Assembly: GCA_002162675.1 (NCBI GenBank)
Contig: MAAE01000042.1
Coordinates: 1 to 64,000, forward strand
Source of the DNA: Colwellia sp. 39_35_sub15_T18
GTDB lineage: Bacteria; Pseudomonadota; Gammaproteobacteria; Enterobacterales; Alteromonadaceae
Length of the DNA: 64,000 nt
Reading direction: 5' to 3'
Below the pieces are notes generated by a model. The model had not been told where the DNA came from. It saw only the letters and a program-made list of their open reading frames with translations, and did not search any database. Positions 9,805 to 17,690 of this stretch are shown here, piece by piece. The translations under genes were made by a program, and so were the position numbers. How positions within the stretch are numbered: the first letter of the stretch is position 1; the number at the start of each line of letters is the position of its first letter.

Positions 9805-10791
9805 ATGAAAATAAATCAATTAATATCGGTAGTAATAGTTAGCATGCTTTTTACAGCTTGCGCTACCGTTGAAAAAAAAGAAGTTCACCAAACACCTGTT
9901 AAACCACCCTCGGTTAGTAAAACTCTTTCAGTAGAAAATATAAATACTAAATCACTAAAACGAAAAGTCGCCATAGGTCGTTTTACTAATGAAACTAGCT
10001 ACGGACAAAGTTTTTTTATTGATAGTGATAATAATCGAATCGGAAAACAAGCTATGGATATTCTTTCCGCGAAATTATTTGAAACGGGAAAATTCATCAT
10101 GCTTGAACGTGCGGATTTAGCTAAAATTGAAAAAGAATTAGCTATGGCTGGTAATTTGGCTATAAAAAATGCCGCTGATTATCTTATTGTTGGCTCTATT
10201 GCAGAGTTTGGACGAAAAGAAGTGAGTGATGTTGGTGTTTTCTCTCGAGTAAAAAGGCAAGAAGCAAATGCTACTGTGCATATCCGCATTATTGATGTTT
10301 CAACAGGGCAAATTATTTATTCAGAAAGTGGCAAAGGTATAGCTTATTCTGAAGCCGGCACTGTTTTAGGTGTAGGTGATAGAGCAGCTTACGATAGTTC
10401 TTTAAATGATAAAGTACTTGATGTGGCGATAACTGACTTAGCTTCAAACGTTATTGAAAATATGCTCGATAAGCCATGGCGCTCTTTCATTCTTTCTTCA
10501 GAAGAAGGTAATTTAATAATCTCAGGCGGTGAATCTCAAAATATAGTTAAAAACTCCGTTTTTGATGTAGTTAAAACAGGTAAAAAGGTTAAAAACCCAC
10601 AAACAGGCATGTATATAACATTGCCGGGTAAAACTATAGCCAAAATAAAAGTACTTAGTTCTTTTGGTGATACGGCAGAGAATGAGGTTTCATTTTGTGA
10701 AATTGTTGATGGCAAGCTTGATGATTACATGAAATCAGATGATTTTACTGCGCTATTTATCCAAGAAACTTCAGAAAAAGATAGGAGTTAG
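9805..10791 (+). CDS. CsgG/HfaB-family outer-membrane lipoprotein
   Basis: The 328-residue protein begins with a lipoprotein signal (MLFTAC, lipid-modified Cys at 19). Residues about 50-215 match the CsgG-type fold: KVAIGRFTNETSYGQS, then the LERADLAKIEKE and DYLIVGSIAEFG blocks. CsgG itself forms the curli export pore, but no curlin, CsgE or CsgF gene is present. CsgG-like genes also occur with DUF4810 and DUF799 lipoproteins, as here and as I recall for the Neisseria GNA1162 locus. The C-terminal third is specific to this subgroup. The gene starts a four-gene operon and is preceded by AAGGGATG. An envelope assembly or secretion role is inferred. Confidence 0.85.
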   Translation: MKINQLISVVIVSMLFTACATVEKKEVHQTPVKPPSVSKTLSVENINTKSLKRKVAIGRFTNETSYGQSFFIDSDNNRIGKQAMDILSAKLFETGKFIMLERADLAKIEKELAMAGNLAIKNAADYLIVGSIAEFGRKEVSDVGVFSRVKRQEANATVHIRIIDVSTGQIIYSESGKGIAYSEAGTVLGVGDRAAYDSSLNDKVLDVAITDLASNVIENMLDKPWRSFILSSEEGNLIISGGESQNIVKNSVFDVVKTGKKVKNPQTGMYITLPGKTIAKIKVLSSFGDTAENEVSFCEIVDGKLDDYMKSDDFTALFIQETSEKDRS

Positions 10792-10793
10792 TT

Positions 10794-11108
10794 ATGAATT
10801 TTTTTAAAATTTTTGTTGTTACTGTTTTAGTCATTATTACGTCTGCATGCAGTAGTTATAATACATATAGCTCAGGAAGTACTACAGCTGAACCTGTCTC
10901 GTATCTTTATTTTACTGGCAATATTGAAGATGCAGAGGTTTCTATTGATGATGCTCCTACTTTTATAGTGACTAAATCAGGTGTAAAGCAGCAATATAAA
11001 GTGACTCCGGGAAAACATACTATTGTGGTATCAAGACAGGGAAATATTGTGGTTAAAAGAAGTGTTTTGTTAGGTGACGGTCACGAAAAAGAAATTCAAA
11101 TACCATAA
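10794..11108 (+). CDS. Small lipoprotein of the CsgG/DUF799 operon
   Basis: This 104-residue protein has a lipoprotein signal with ITSAC at residues 15-19. The mature part is short and beta-rich (SYLYFTGNIEDAEVSIDD, then KVTPGKHTIVVSRQGNIVVKRSV), which resembles a PEGA-like surface beta-sandwich, though I cannot assign a family with certainty. It starts two bases after the CsgG-like stop codon, so the two are translationally close. A function with the neighbouring lipoproteins is inferred from context only. Confidence 0.75.
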   Translation: MNFFKIFVVTVLVIITSACSSYNTYSSGSTTAEPVSYLYFTGNIEDAEVSIDDAPTFIVTKSGVKQQYKVTPGKHTIVVSRQGNIVVKRSVLLGDGHEKEIQIP

Positions 11109-11145
11109 TTTAGTTTAATTTTTTAATAACAATAAAGGAAACAAC

Positions 11146-11496
11146 ATGAAAGCAGTTTTTATTGTGGTTTTTATCGCAATTTTTTTAGCAGGTTGTCAAA
11201 CAACCAAGCCAATGTATGAATATGAAGATTATGCTGAAAGCTTCTATTCTCTGAAAAAAGAGGGCGGCGAAGAAACAGCAGTACAGTGGAAGACATCTTT
11301 AGAAAGCATTGTTGAAAAATCTAAAGCAAAAGCTGTTCGAGTACCGCCAGGAGTTTATGCCAACCTTGGTTATATTCACTTAAAAGTAAATAATAATGAA
11401 GGTGCCATTACTTTTTTTGAGCAAGAAAAAGCAATCTACCCAGAAGCGACAAAGTTTATGGATAATTTAATTAAAAAAGCAAAAGCTAAGGGATAA
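11146..11496 (+). CDS. DUF4810 lipoprotein
   Basis: The 116-residue protein carries a lipoprotein signal (FLAGC, Cys at 17) and a helical body that looks like one and a half TPR-type hairpins (GVYANLGYIHLKVNNNEGAITFFEQEKAIYPEA). The block MYEYEDYAESFYSLKKEG is typical of DUF4810 proteins. These occur between CsgG-like and DUF799 lipoprotein genes, as here. AAAGGAAAC precedes the ATG. It probably is a partner lipoprotein of the same envelope complex; the biochemical role is unknown. Confidence 0.83.
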   Translation: MKAVFIVVFIAIFLAGCQTTKPMYEYEDYAESFYSLKKEGGEETAVQWKTSLESIVEKSKAKAVRVPPGVYANLGYIHLKVNNNEGAITFFEQEKAIYPEATKFMDNLIKKAKAKG

Positions 11497-11499
11497 GCA

Positions 11500-12243
11500 A
11501 TGAATACATTATCAAAAATAAAGCTTTTATTGATTTCTTTGGTTGTCTTAGGCGTTAGTGGTTGTGTTACTCCGCCAACTTATGTGACTAAAGGTGAAGA
11601 ATTTCCGTCTATGTATATAGAAAAGCCTAAGTCCTTGTTAATTATGCCGCCAATTAACTTAAGCACTGCAGCTGAGGCAAAAGACTATTACTCAACTACG
11701 GTAGAAATGCCGATAGCTTTGCATGGTTATTATACTTTTCCTTACCAATTAACGGCTGATGTATTAAAGCAACAAGGGGTGTACGACAGCGAACTGGTTT
11801 ACGATATTCCATTAAATAAATTTTATGATTATTTTGGTGCTGACGCAGTGCTTTTTACCAAAATTGCGAAATGGGACACAGCATATACAGTTTTGGCTTC
11901 TACGCTAACAGTGTCAATAGACGCTGAAATTAAGTCTACCAAAACATCAGAAGTGCTATGGGAATACAATGGTACAGTTGTGATTGATTTATCAGCGAAT
12001 GGCGGAGGAGGAGGCATGGCAGGCTTGTTAATTAATGCTATTGCTACGGCAATTAATACTGCTGCTGCCGACTATACGACTTATGCAAAGGTGGCGAATG
12101 GCCGTTTTGTTGGTAGTATTCCTTATGGACCATATCATCCGTTGTATTTGAAAGATCAACAAATGAAAGTAATTCAGCAAAGGCAGAATGAAAAACCAAT
12201 GGAAAAAGTAGCTGAAAAAGCCTCAAAAGAAGCGTCAGAATAG
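11500..12243 (+). CDS. DUF799 (GNA1162-type) lipoprotein
   Basis: The 247-residue protein has a lipobox ending in VSGC (Cys at 22) and a DUF799 body: LLIMPPINLSTAAEAKDYYSTT near residue 46, then PYQLTADVLKQQGVYDS and FGADAVLFTKI. A glycine run (GGGGGMAGLLINAI) precedes a helical end. Homologues are the GNA1162 lipoproteins known as surface antigens in Neisseria. The fold is related to TolB-N/CsgG-like domains, consistent with one complex formed by the operon. It ends the operon before a strong terminator. Confidence 0.87.
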   Translation: MNTLSKIKLLLISLVVLGVSGCVTPPTYVTKGEEFPSMYIEKPKSLLIMPPINLSTAAEAKDYYSTTVEMPIALHGYYTFPYQLTADVLKQQGVYDSELVYDIPLNKFYDYFGADAVLFTKIAKWDTAYTVLASTLTVSIDAEIKSTKTSEVLWEYNGTVVIDLSANGGGGGMAGLLINAIATAINTAAADYTTYAKVANGRFVGSIPYGPYHPLYLKDQQMKVIQQRQNEKPMEKVAEKASKEASE

Positions 12244-12260
12244 ACTTTAGCCTGATACGA

Positions 12261-12285
12261 AAATGCGCCTTTAGGCGCATTTTTT
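12261..12285 (+). terminator. Rho-independent terminator of the lipoprotein operon
   Basis: AAATGCGCCT and AGGCGCATTT form a ten-base-pair stem with a TT centre, followed by further T residues. It can also act on the minus-strand operon that ends just beyond. Confidence 0.92.
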
Positions 12286-12312
12286 ATTAAAAATAATAGT
12301 AAATAAAGAGTT

Positions 12313-12735
12313 TTAGTTATCAGGCACTATTTTATCTATTGTTTTTAGTGACCGTAAAAATAACCCTAACCCGCCCATCGCTAAAACAAGAATGACGATC
12401 AAATCGAAAGATGTCATGGTTCTAAAGCTAAAGCGAACCGATGAAATAACCCCGAAAATAAGTGCCGTGATTGAGCCAATAGCTAATAGCCAACCAAGTA
12501 TGTTTTTACCATTGTAAAAAATAAGACCAACACCAAACATAAAAGGGATCATCACCATGCCACTGGTAATATTGTAGTGACTGCCCATGGCTGAAAAGCC
12601 ATACATGCGCATGCCCATACCAAAACTTGATGTTACCGTAATAGCGTTTAGTAACATGTAAAAGCCACCACACATCATTACTAGACCGATAAAAAAATGT
12701 CCTAATCCGCCGGATGTTCCACCTGCACCTTTCAT
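12313..12735 (-). CDS. Four-helix inner-membrane protein, unknown
   Basis: I do not recognise this 140-residue protein. It starts with a Gly-rich stretch and has four hydrophobic segments (about residues 12-32, 58-74, 79-98 and 110-128), with a short charged end. It starts 20 bases after the flotillin gene stop and is read in the same direction, so it is very probably the third gene of the yqiJ-yqiK operon. A role as membrane partner of the flotillin is inference from position alone. Confidence 0.7.
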   Translation of the reverse strand: MKGAGGTSGGLGHFFIGLVMMCGGFYMLLNAITVTSSFGMGMRMYGFSAMGSHYNITSGMVMIPFMFGVGLIFYNGKNILGWLLAIGSITALIFGVISSVRFSFRTMTSFDLIVILVLAMGGLGLFLRSLKTIDKIVPDN

Positions 12736-12754
12736 AATGACTCCTTAGATATTT

Positions 12755-14533
12755 TTATTGGTTTATTTTTTCTTCAGAAATCAGATTTTCACCTGCACTT
12801 TCATTAGGTGTAGGCATGTTTGACTGTTTAATAACATTTCTAGCTTCACTCACTAAGGTATTATTGCCATTAAGTAGATCATTTAGTGTTCCTGAGCCTT
12901 TTGGTACTAAGTCTAATTCTTGCAACATAGCATCAATCACCGGAGCATTCGCACGATAATTGAGTGCCGCTGAGGTTATTTGTTCTGCTATGCTGCCATT
13001 CGTTGCGGAAGCTGAGTGGGTATGAGCGCCATGGCCTTGCCCTGTGTTATTACCATAGCCTTGTAAAATTTTAATACCGTCAATATTTTCTAATGGCTTA
13101 ACAGAGTTGGCGATCATTTCTGGTAATGCGTTTAAAATAGCTAAAGACTTTTGCAACTCAATTTGTTCATCGCGTAGAGTATTTTCAGCTTCGTACAAAG
13201 CTTTTTTACCCTGAGCATCAACGGCATATATTTTTTCATCTGCGTCTGCTTTTAGTTTAGTGGCATCGGCTTTAGCCTTGGCCTCTATCAGTACTGCTGC
13301 TGCTTTATCTTCAGCCGCGCGTTTTTCCGCATCAGCTTGAACAGTTATACTCACGGCATCTCTTTCCGCTTCTTTTTTAGCGCCAATAACTTCAATTTCT
13401 TTTTGGCGATTAGCTTCTGCTACTTGCCTGGTGGTAATTACAGCTTCTTCTTTCTCTACGCGTTCTTTTTCTGCTTCAGCTGCTTTTGCACGAGCTGCCG
13501 ATTCAGCCTCAGATTTTTCAGCAACGGCTATCTGTTTGTCTTGTTCTGCTACTTCTATATCTCGTTGTTGTTGAATTCGTGCTTGCTCTAATGCTGTTCG
13601 CTTGTCTATTTCTCGTGATTCGACATCTCTATTCTTTTGAATTTCAGCAACTTCAATGGCTTGCTCTTTTGATATTTGCGCTTCACGTTCTTCACGCTCT
13701 TTTAGTTCTCTCGTTTTTGTTATTTCAGCTCTTTGCTCAACACGTTTGAATTCTAATACTTGTTCTTGTGCGATACGAAGCTCTTCTTCTTCTTTTTTGA
13801 TTTCTAACGATTCACGCTCGGCTTCAAGGTTTTTTCGTTCAATTTGTACGCGATTTTCTTGTTCAATATCGTTGGTTTCTTTACGTTTTTCTTCAATTAT
13901 TTTGGCTAGTCTAGCACGGCCTTCAGCATCAAAGGCATTGTTTTCATTAAAGAATCTAAGGTCTGTTTGATCAAAGCCAGTTAAAGATACAGATTCAAGT
14001 TCCAAACCATTTTTTTCTAAATCATTAGCAACATTTTGTTGAACTTTTTGCACAAAATCAGCACGTTGTTCATGCATTTCTGTCATGGTCATTTCAGCAG
14101 CAACGGTGCGTAAAACGTCAACGAATTTTGACTCCATCAGTATTTTCAATTCTTCAACACGCATTGTTCTGCTACCTAACGTTTGAGCGGCCATTGAGAT
14201 GCCCTCAGTATGTGGGGCAACTCGCAAATAAAAGTCAGCTTTTACATCAACACGCATTCTGTCTTTGGTGATCAATGAATCTTTTTCCATTTTTTCTACT
14301 TCTATGCGTAAGGTGTTCATGTTTACGGGGATGGTTTCGTGTAAAACGGGTAAACATATAGCGCCACCATCTTTAACTACTTTTTCGCCGCCCATACCTG
14401 TGCGTACAAAAGCAATTTCTTTCGTGGCGCGTATGTATAACTTCGCAAATATCAGCCCTATTGTGATGAATGCTAAAATGCCAGCACCGATCATAATAAA
14501 TATAAAATTAGCGTTTGAGGTGAAATTTTCCAT
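12755..14533 (-). CDS. Flotillin-family protein (YqiK-like)
   Basis: The 592-residue protein has one N-terminal membrane helix (about 11-31), an SPFH/band-7 domain (about 35-220) and a very long charged coiled coil (about 220-440) rich in Glu, Lys and Ala, followed by a conserved flotillin end near residues 455-500. Flotillins form large oligomers on the inner membrane and organise lipid domains. The usual partner gene, yqiJ, lies directly upstream in the same direction, which supports the YqiK assignment. The coding sequence has strong compositional bias in the coiled coil, which creates several false open frames on the other strand. Confidence 0.92.
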   Translation of the reverse strand: MENFTSNANFIFIMIGAGILAFITIGLIFAKLYIRATKEIAFVRTGMGGEKVVKDGGAICLPVLHETIPVNMNTLRIEVEKMEKDSLITKDRMRVDVKADFYLRVAPHTEGISMAAQTLGSRTMRVEELKILMESKFVDVLRTVAAEMTMTEMHEQRADFVQKVQQNVANDLEKNGLELESVSLTGFDQTDLRFFNENNAFDAEGRARLAKIIEEKRKETNDIEQENRVQIERKNLEAERESLEIKKEEEELRIAQEQVLEFKRVEQRAEITKTRELKEREEREAQISKEQAIEVAEIQKNRDVESREIDKRTALEQARIQQQRDIEVAEQDKQIAVAEKSEAESAARAKAAEAEKERVEKEEAVITTRQVAEANRQKEIEVIGAKKEAERDAVSITVQADAEKRAAEDKAAAVLIEAKAKADATKLKADADEKIYAVDAQGKKALYEAENTLRDEQIELQKSLAILNALPEMIANSVKPLENIDGIKILQGYGNNTGQGHGAHTHSASATNGSIAEQITSAALNYRANAPVIDAMLQELDLVPKGSGTLNDLLNGNNTLVSEARNVIKQSNMPTPNESAGENLISEEKINQ

Positions 14534-14584
14534 GTGAAATATCCTTATTAGTATTTTTAAATTACAATTTTAGTTTAGTGTCAG

Positions 14585-15226
14585 TTATTGCGTAAACTTG
14601 ACGGCCAGCCAAATGTTTTTCTGCTTTTCTACGAGCACTACTTCATCGCCCTGATTAAATGTTTCGGCATCGTCATCAGGACTAACAAGTACGTAGTGTT
14701 TTTGATTAAAGTTGTCTAATAATGCAGCTTCTGCAGGACTATCTTTTTTGGCGGTACCAATGGTTATTTTCGCTATCAAGCCAGTGAAGCTATTATTGGA
14801 AACAGCCGATGACTCATTTTTAGGGAGCAATCGTCCTAATGGTATGCCTAAATAGCGAGTTAGCAATATTGCGGTAATCAATGCCAAGCTATAAACAACA
14901 AATGTTGGTAATAGAAAGTTAGTGGCATTAAGCAGGAAAAAGTTAACCGAATATCCAGAGATACTAAAGCAGGTTAGAAAAAGTACTAGCCATATTAATA
15001 ACGGCAATCTGTTTAGGCATAACCACCCTAATATTGGTGTTAGGCCACCGTCACTAAATTCGCTACCTACTTCTAGGTCAAGCTCAATAGGGGATATTTG
15101 GTCAAGTAAGCTCATTAAACTTAACCCAATCAGCATACCAAGACCTTCTAGAAGCGCGAGGGCTATAACCATACCAAGGGCTATAGCAAAGCCGGTATTA
15201 AAATCTGCTAGGAGAAACTCTATCAT
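14585..15226 (-). CDS. YqiJ-family membrane protein (DUF1449, OB-fold)
   Basis: This 213-residue protein has hydrophobic segments at about 10-35, 70-95 and 105-125 and a soluble C-terminal OB-fold part (about 140-213, with GLIAKITIGTAKKDSPAEA and FNQGDEVVLVEKQ). This is the architecture of YqiJ, an NfeD-like protein that accompanies flotillins. It is 51 bases upstream of the flotillin gene and should be the first gene of the operon. NfeD-like partners are thought to help flotillin assembly; the exact function is not settled. Confidence 0.86.
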   Translation of the reverse strand: MIEFLLADFNTGFAIALGMVIALALLEGLGMLIGLSLMSLLDQISPIELDLEVGSEFSDGGLTPILGWLCLNRLPLLIWLVLFLTCFSISGYSVNFFLLNATNFLLPTFVVYSLALITAILLTRYLGIPLGRLLPKNESSAVSNNSFTGLIAKITIGTAKKDSPAEAALLDNFNQKHYVLVSPDDDAETFNQGDEVVLVEKQKNIWLAVKFTQ

Positions 15227-15333
15227 GGGCGAAGTCCTTTTTCTGAATTGAGAATAAGGTATTAAACTATTGATGAAATATCAAATGTTTATTCTCAACT
15301 ATTATCTTGCATACAAGTTTTAAGTTAAATTGT

Positions 15334-15350
15334 TTGACATAATATGTCAA
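15334..15350. promoter_or_regulatory. 17-bp perfect palindrome upstream of the hemolysin-family gene
   Basis: TTGACATA and TATGTCAA flank a single central A. The left arm contains a perfect -35 hexamer (TTGACA), but no well-spaced -10 follows. It lies 104 bases before the start codon. It looks like a dimeric repressor or activator operator; the protein that binds it is not known. Confidence 0.55.
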
Positions 15351-15389
15351 GAGGGGTGGTAGAATATGATTCTAAAAAATATTTTACCC

Positions 15390-15406
15390 CTTAAGCATTC
15401 TTTAAG
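15390..15406 (+). promoter_or_regulatory. PmrA/QseB-type direct-repeat box (hemolysin-family gene)
   Basis: CTTAAG-CATTC-TTTAAG fits the PmrA-box pattern YTTAAK-N5-YTTAAK exactly. The second half-site sits where a -35 would be, with TATCAT 16 bases further on as a possible -10. The same box occurs before the methyltransferase gene and the AMP-ligase operon. Confidence 0.65.
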
Positions 15407-15453
15407 GTTCAACTATTAAATTTATCATCATCAACAAGCAGGAGATAATGACG

Positions 15454-16152
15454 ATGATAAATGTAACTTCAATTATTCAAGGCCAAACGGCAACTTCATT
15501 AAAAAAACCTAAAGGTAATTTAATTGAGCAAAAATTAAATTTTGATATTCAACTTGCGCCTGTAGGCAGTAAGCACCGAAATGAAATAGAGGCATTTATT
15601 AAACAAGGATTTGCTAAGGCTTACGGCGCCAAAATATCAATCACAACACCGCATTTATTAGCGTTATCAAACGGCAATTATAAAGCCGCCTTAGGTATTC
15701 GCAGTGGTCATGATGAGTTGTTTGTAGAGCAATATCTTTCAGGAGTTATAGAGCAACAAGCCGTTTTTGTGGATAATAAAGTTAAACGACAAGAGATTGT
15801 TGAGTTTAGCCATCTTTTTAGTAATGCAAAACGTTTTACCATCCCATTATTTATGGTGACAGCAGTATCATTATTTTGTCTTAACTATAAGTATTTAGTA
15901 TTTTCTGGTACGGAAAAAGTGCTCAAGCTACTTGATAAGGCCGGCGTTCAAAATACGTTTATTGGCAACGCCGATCACCATAAAATACAAGCATCTACAG
16001 ATGACTGGGGTAGTTACTACAGCACTAACCCTCAAATTATGGCGGTATCACTTTTAGAGGTTATGTCGTTAATCGCTAAGCATCCATTATACACAAAAAT
16101 GTTTCAATCACTTGATAGCCAGATAGGACAAATTTGTCAACAACTGCGCTAA
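15454..16152 (+). CDS. Thermostable hemolysin family protein
   Basis: The protein (232 residues from ATG 15454; ATG 15448 would add two) matches the thermostable hemolysin (delta-VPH) family over its length, with FIKQGFAKAYGAKI, LLALSNGNYKAALGIRSG and LFVEQYLSG near the N-terminus. These blocks recall a GNAT/LuxI-like acyltransferase fold, so an enzymatic rather than lytic role is possible. There is no signal peptide. I prefer 15454 because AGGAG lies nine bases upstream; only three bases separate it from 15448. A 17-bp palindrome and a PmrA-type box precede the gene. A TPR protein gene follows after 46 bases. Confidence 0.85.
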   Translation: MINVTSIIQGQTATSLKKPKGNLIEQKLNFDIQLAPVGSKHRNEIEAFIKQGFAKAYGAKISITTPHLLALSNGNYKAALGIRSGHDELFVEQYLSGVIEQQAVFVDNKVKRQEIVEFSHLFSNAKRFTIPLFMVTAVSLFCLNYKYLVFSGTEKVLKLLDKAGVQNTFIGNADHHKIQASTDDWGSYYSTNPQIMAVSLLEVMSLIAKHPLYTKMFQSLDSQIGQICQQLR

Positions 16153-16198
16153 AACAATCCATTACTTATACTATTTAACAGCTTCAAGAGGTATTAAT

Positions 16199-16900
16199 AT
16201 GAAAACTATCAAGAATAAAACTATTAACGTTAAAAACAAAATAATAAAGTCGATGACATTACTGGCATTATTTTGCGGGTTGAACATTAACGTTTATGCC
16301 AATACGCAGTCTCCAAATGACTTTAAGCAAGCATTAATCGCATTACAGCATCAATGGGTAGCTGCTAATTATGCTAACAACAAAGCAGTGAAAAAAAGCG
16401 CATTTCTTGCTTTGCAAGAGAAATCAACAGCGCTGACAACAGCTTATCCTCAACAAGCTGCAGCGTGGATCTGGCATGGCATTATTCAATCGAGCTATGC
16501 TGGTTTTAAAGGTGGATTAGGTGCGCTTTCGTATGTAGATGATGCGAAAGAGTCCTTAGAGAAAGCCCTCGCTATTAACGAAAATGCACTACAAGGTTCG
16601 GCTCATACCAGCTTAGGCATTTTGTATTTGAAGGTGCCAGGGTGGCCTGTTAGCTTTGGTGACGAAGATGAATCAGAAAAACATTTAAAAACAGCGCTAG
16701 CAATGAACCCAACCGGTATTGATATCAATTACTTTTTAGCGGAGTTTTATATTGAACAAGGGCAGTATAAAAAAGCGAAAGCACACCTTATTGCCGCAAG
16801 TATTGCTCCAGCAAGACCGAACCGTAAAGATGCTGATAAATTTAGACAAGTAGAGGTTAAGACTTTGCTAGCCCAAGTGAATAAAGAATTGAAGGACTAA
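16199..16900 (+). CDS. Exported TPR-repeat protein
   Basis: The 233-residue protein has a long basic N-terminus and a signal-like hydrophobic stretch (about 17-32) with ANA-type cleavage near VYANTQ. The mature part is helical with TPR-like hairpins: SLEKALAINENALQGSAHTSLGILYL, HLKTALAMNPTGIDINYFLAEFYIEQGQYKKAKAHL. It resembles TPR proteins that act as periplasmic scaffolds. It lies close behind the hemolysin-family gene and may be cotranscribed with it. A specific function cannot be given. Confidence 0.78.
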   Translation: MKTIKNKTINVKNKIIKSMTLLALFCGLNINVYANTQSPNDFKQALIALQHQWVAANYANNKAVKKSAFLALQEKSTALTTAYPQQAAAWIWHGIIQSSYAGFKGGLGALSYVDDAKESLEKALAINENALQGSAHTSLGILYLKVPGWPVSFGDEDESEKHLKTALAMNPTGIDINYFLAEFYIEQGQYKKAKAHLIAASIAPARPNRKDADKFRQVEVKTLLAQVNKELKD

Positions 16901-16925
16901 TAGCGTTATACCGTAGCGTTTACCT

Positions 16926-16965
16926 AACCTGTTATTACCTAACCTAGGTCAGGTAATAGCAGGTT
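16926..16965. terminator. Long stem-loop after the TPR gene
   Basis: AACCTGTTATTACCT pairs with AGGTAATAGCAGGTT (one G-U) around the ten-base loop AACCTAGGTC, which is itself partly self-complementary. No long T tract follows, so it may be a terminator of moderate strength or a repeat-derived hairpin. Confidence 0.5.
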
Positions 16966-17180
16966 ATGTAATTTTAACTGAGATGAGTTAAGGTTTTATC
17001 TTATAAATTTACAAGTAGAGTTCAACCAAAGCTTTCGTTCTTTGCTATGTACATTAGCTTTAATCCCAGTGTTGGTAACTTGGAACACAAAGGACATAAT
17101 AAGCTAGCTGAAGTCAGCTGATGCATATTTTTGTTCAGCAAAAGTCATGACGGTTTATTAAATCCAAGTGCAGTAATTTT

Positions 17181-17690
17181 TTAGGGCTGAACACAAGTGA
17201 ACATTTTTGACCATGGAATGACATATATTAAAACTAACGCATGAATTGATGCAAATACCCATGGAATTTTCATTTCTAGTTCAGTGAATGGGTAATAAAG
17301 CTTTTTATTTTTTCCGCGACCTACTGCACTCCACTCAGCATCAAAAAGTTTATAGGGGAGGTCTGACTCTATAGCGTGTACTACTTTAAATTTTGCGGAA
17401 TTTAAATTTTTGTATGAAAGTACAAGGCGATACCAAATATAACATATTAAAACGCCAGCTAATGAAGTTATTATATAGAAAAAAGTGTCTGTATTTGTTG
17501 CTGACTTTGCATAGCCAGCAAGCGTTACAAGGATAGTATTTATGGAAAGAAAAAATGTATTTGCGGATTGTCTTCTGGATGAGATCCGATCGGCCATTTC
17601 AAGATATATTTTATACTGCTCAAACGCATGATCCTGAAACTTGTCTGTGTATTCTGATGCAGGCTTAGAGTTAATGTTGATATTACTCAT
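17181..17690 (-). CDS. RipA-like small membrane protein (putative effector)
   Basis: The 169-residue protein starts with a polar helix carrying HAFEQYKIYLEMADRISSRR, followed by two membrane helices (about 43-60 and 69-91), a soluble segment and a hydrophobic C-terminal helix (about 144-160). This plan resembles the RipA family of octameric bacterial membrane proteins; I make that match from memory. Its ATG overlaps the stop codon of the TIR-like gene (TAATG), so the two are translationally coupled. A TIR-like protein next to a small oligomeric membrane protein suggests a signal-and-effector pair. The function is unproved. Confidence 0.6.
   Translation of the reverse strand: MSNININSKPASEYTDKFQDHAFEQYKIYLEMADRISSRRQSANTFFLSINTILVTLAGYAKSATNTDTFFYIITSLAGVLICYIWYRLVLSYKNLNSAKFKVVHAIESDLPYKLFDAEWSAVGRGKNKKLYYPFTELEMKIPWVFASIHALVLIYVIPWSKMFTCVQP

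Noticed and set aside
13337-13970. Several plus-strand frames rich in Phe, Leu, Cys and Ser within the flotillin gene.
   Set aside because: They are the complement of a Glu/Lys/Ala-rich coiled coil and arise from its composition.
15454-16152. Calling the hemolysin-family gene a secreted toxin.
   Set aside because: There is no signal peptide or secretion gene nearby, and its promoter is linked to biosynthesis-type genes.
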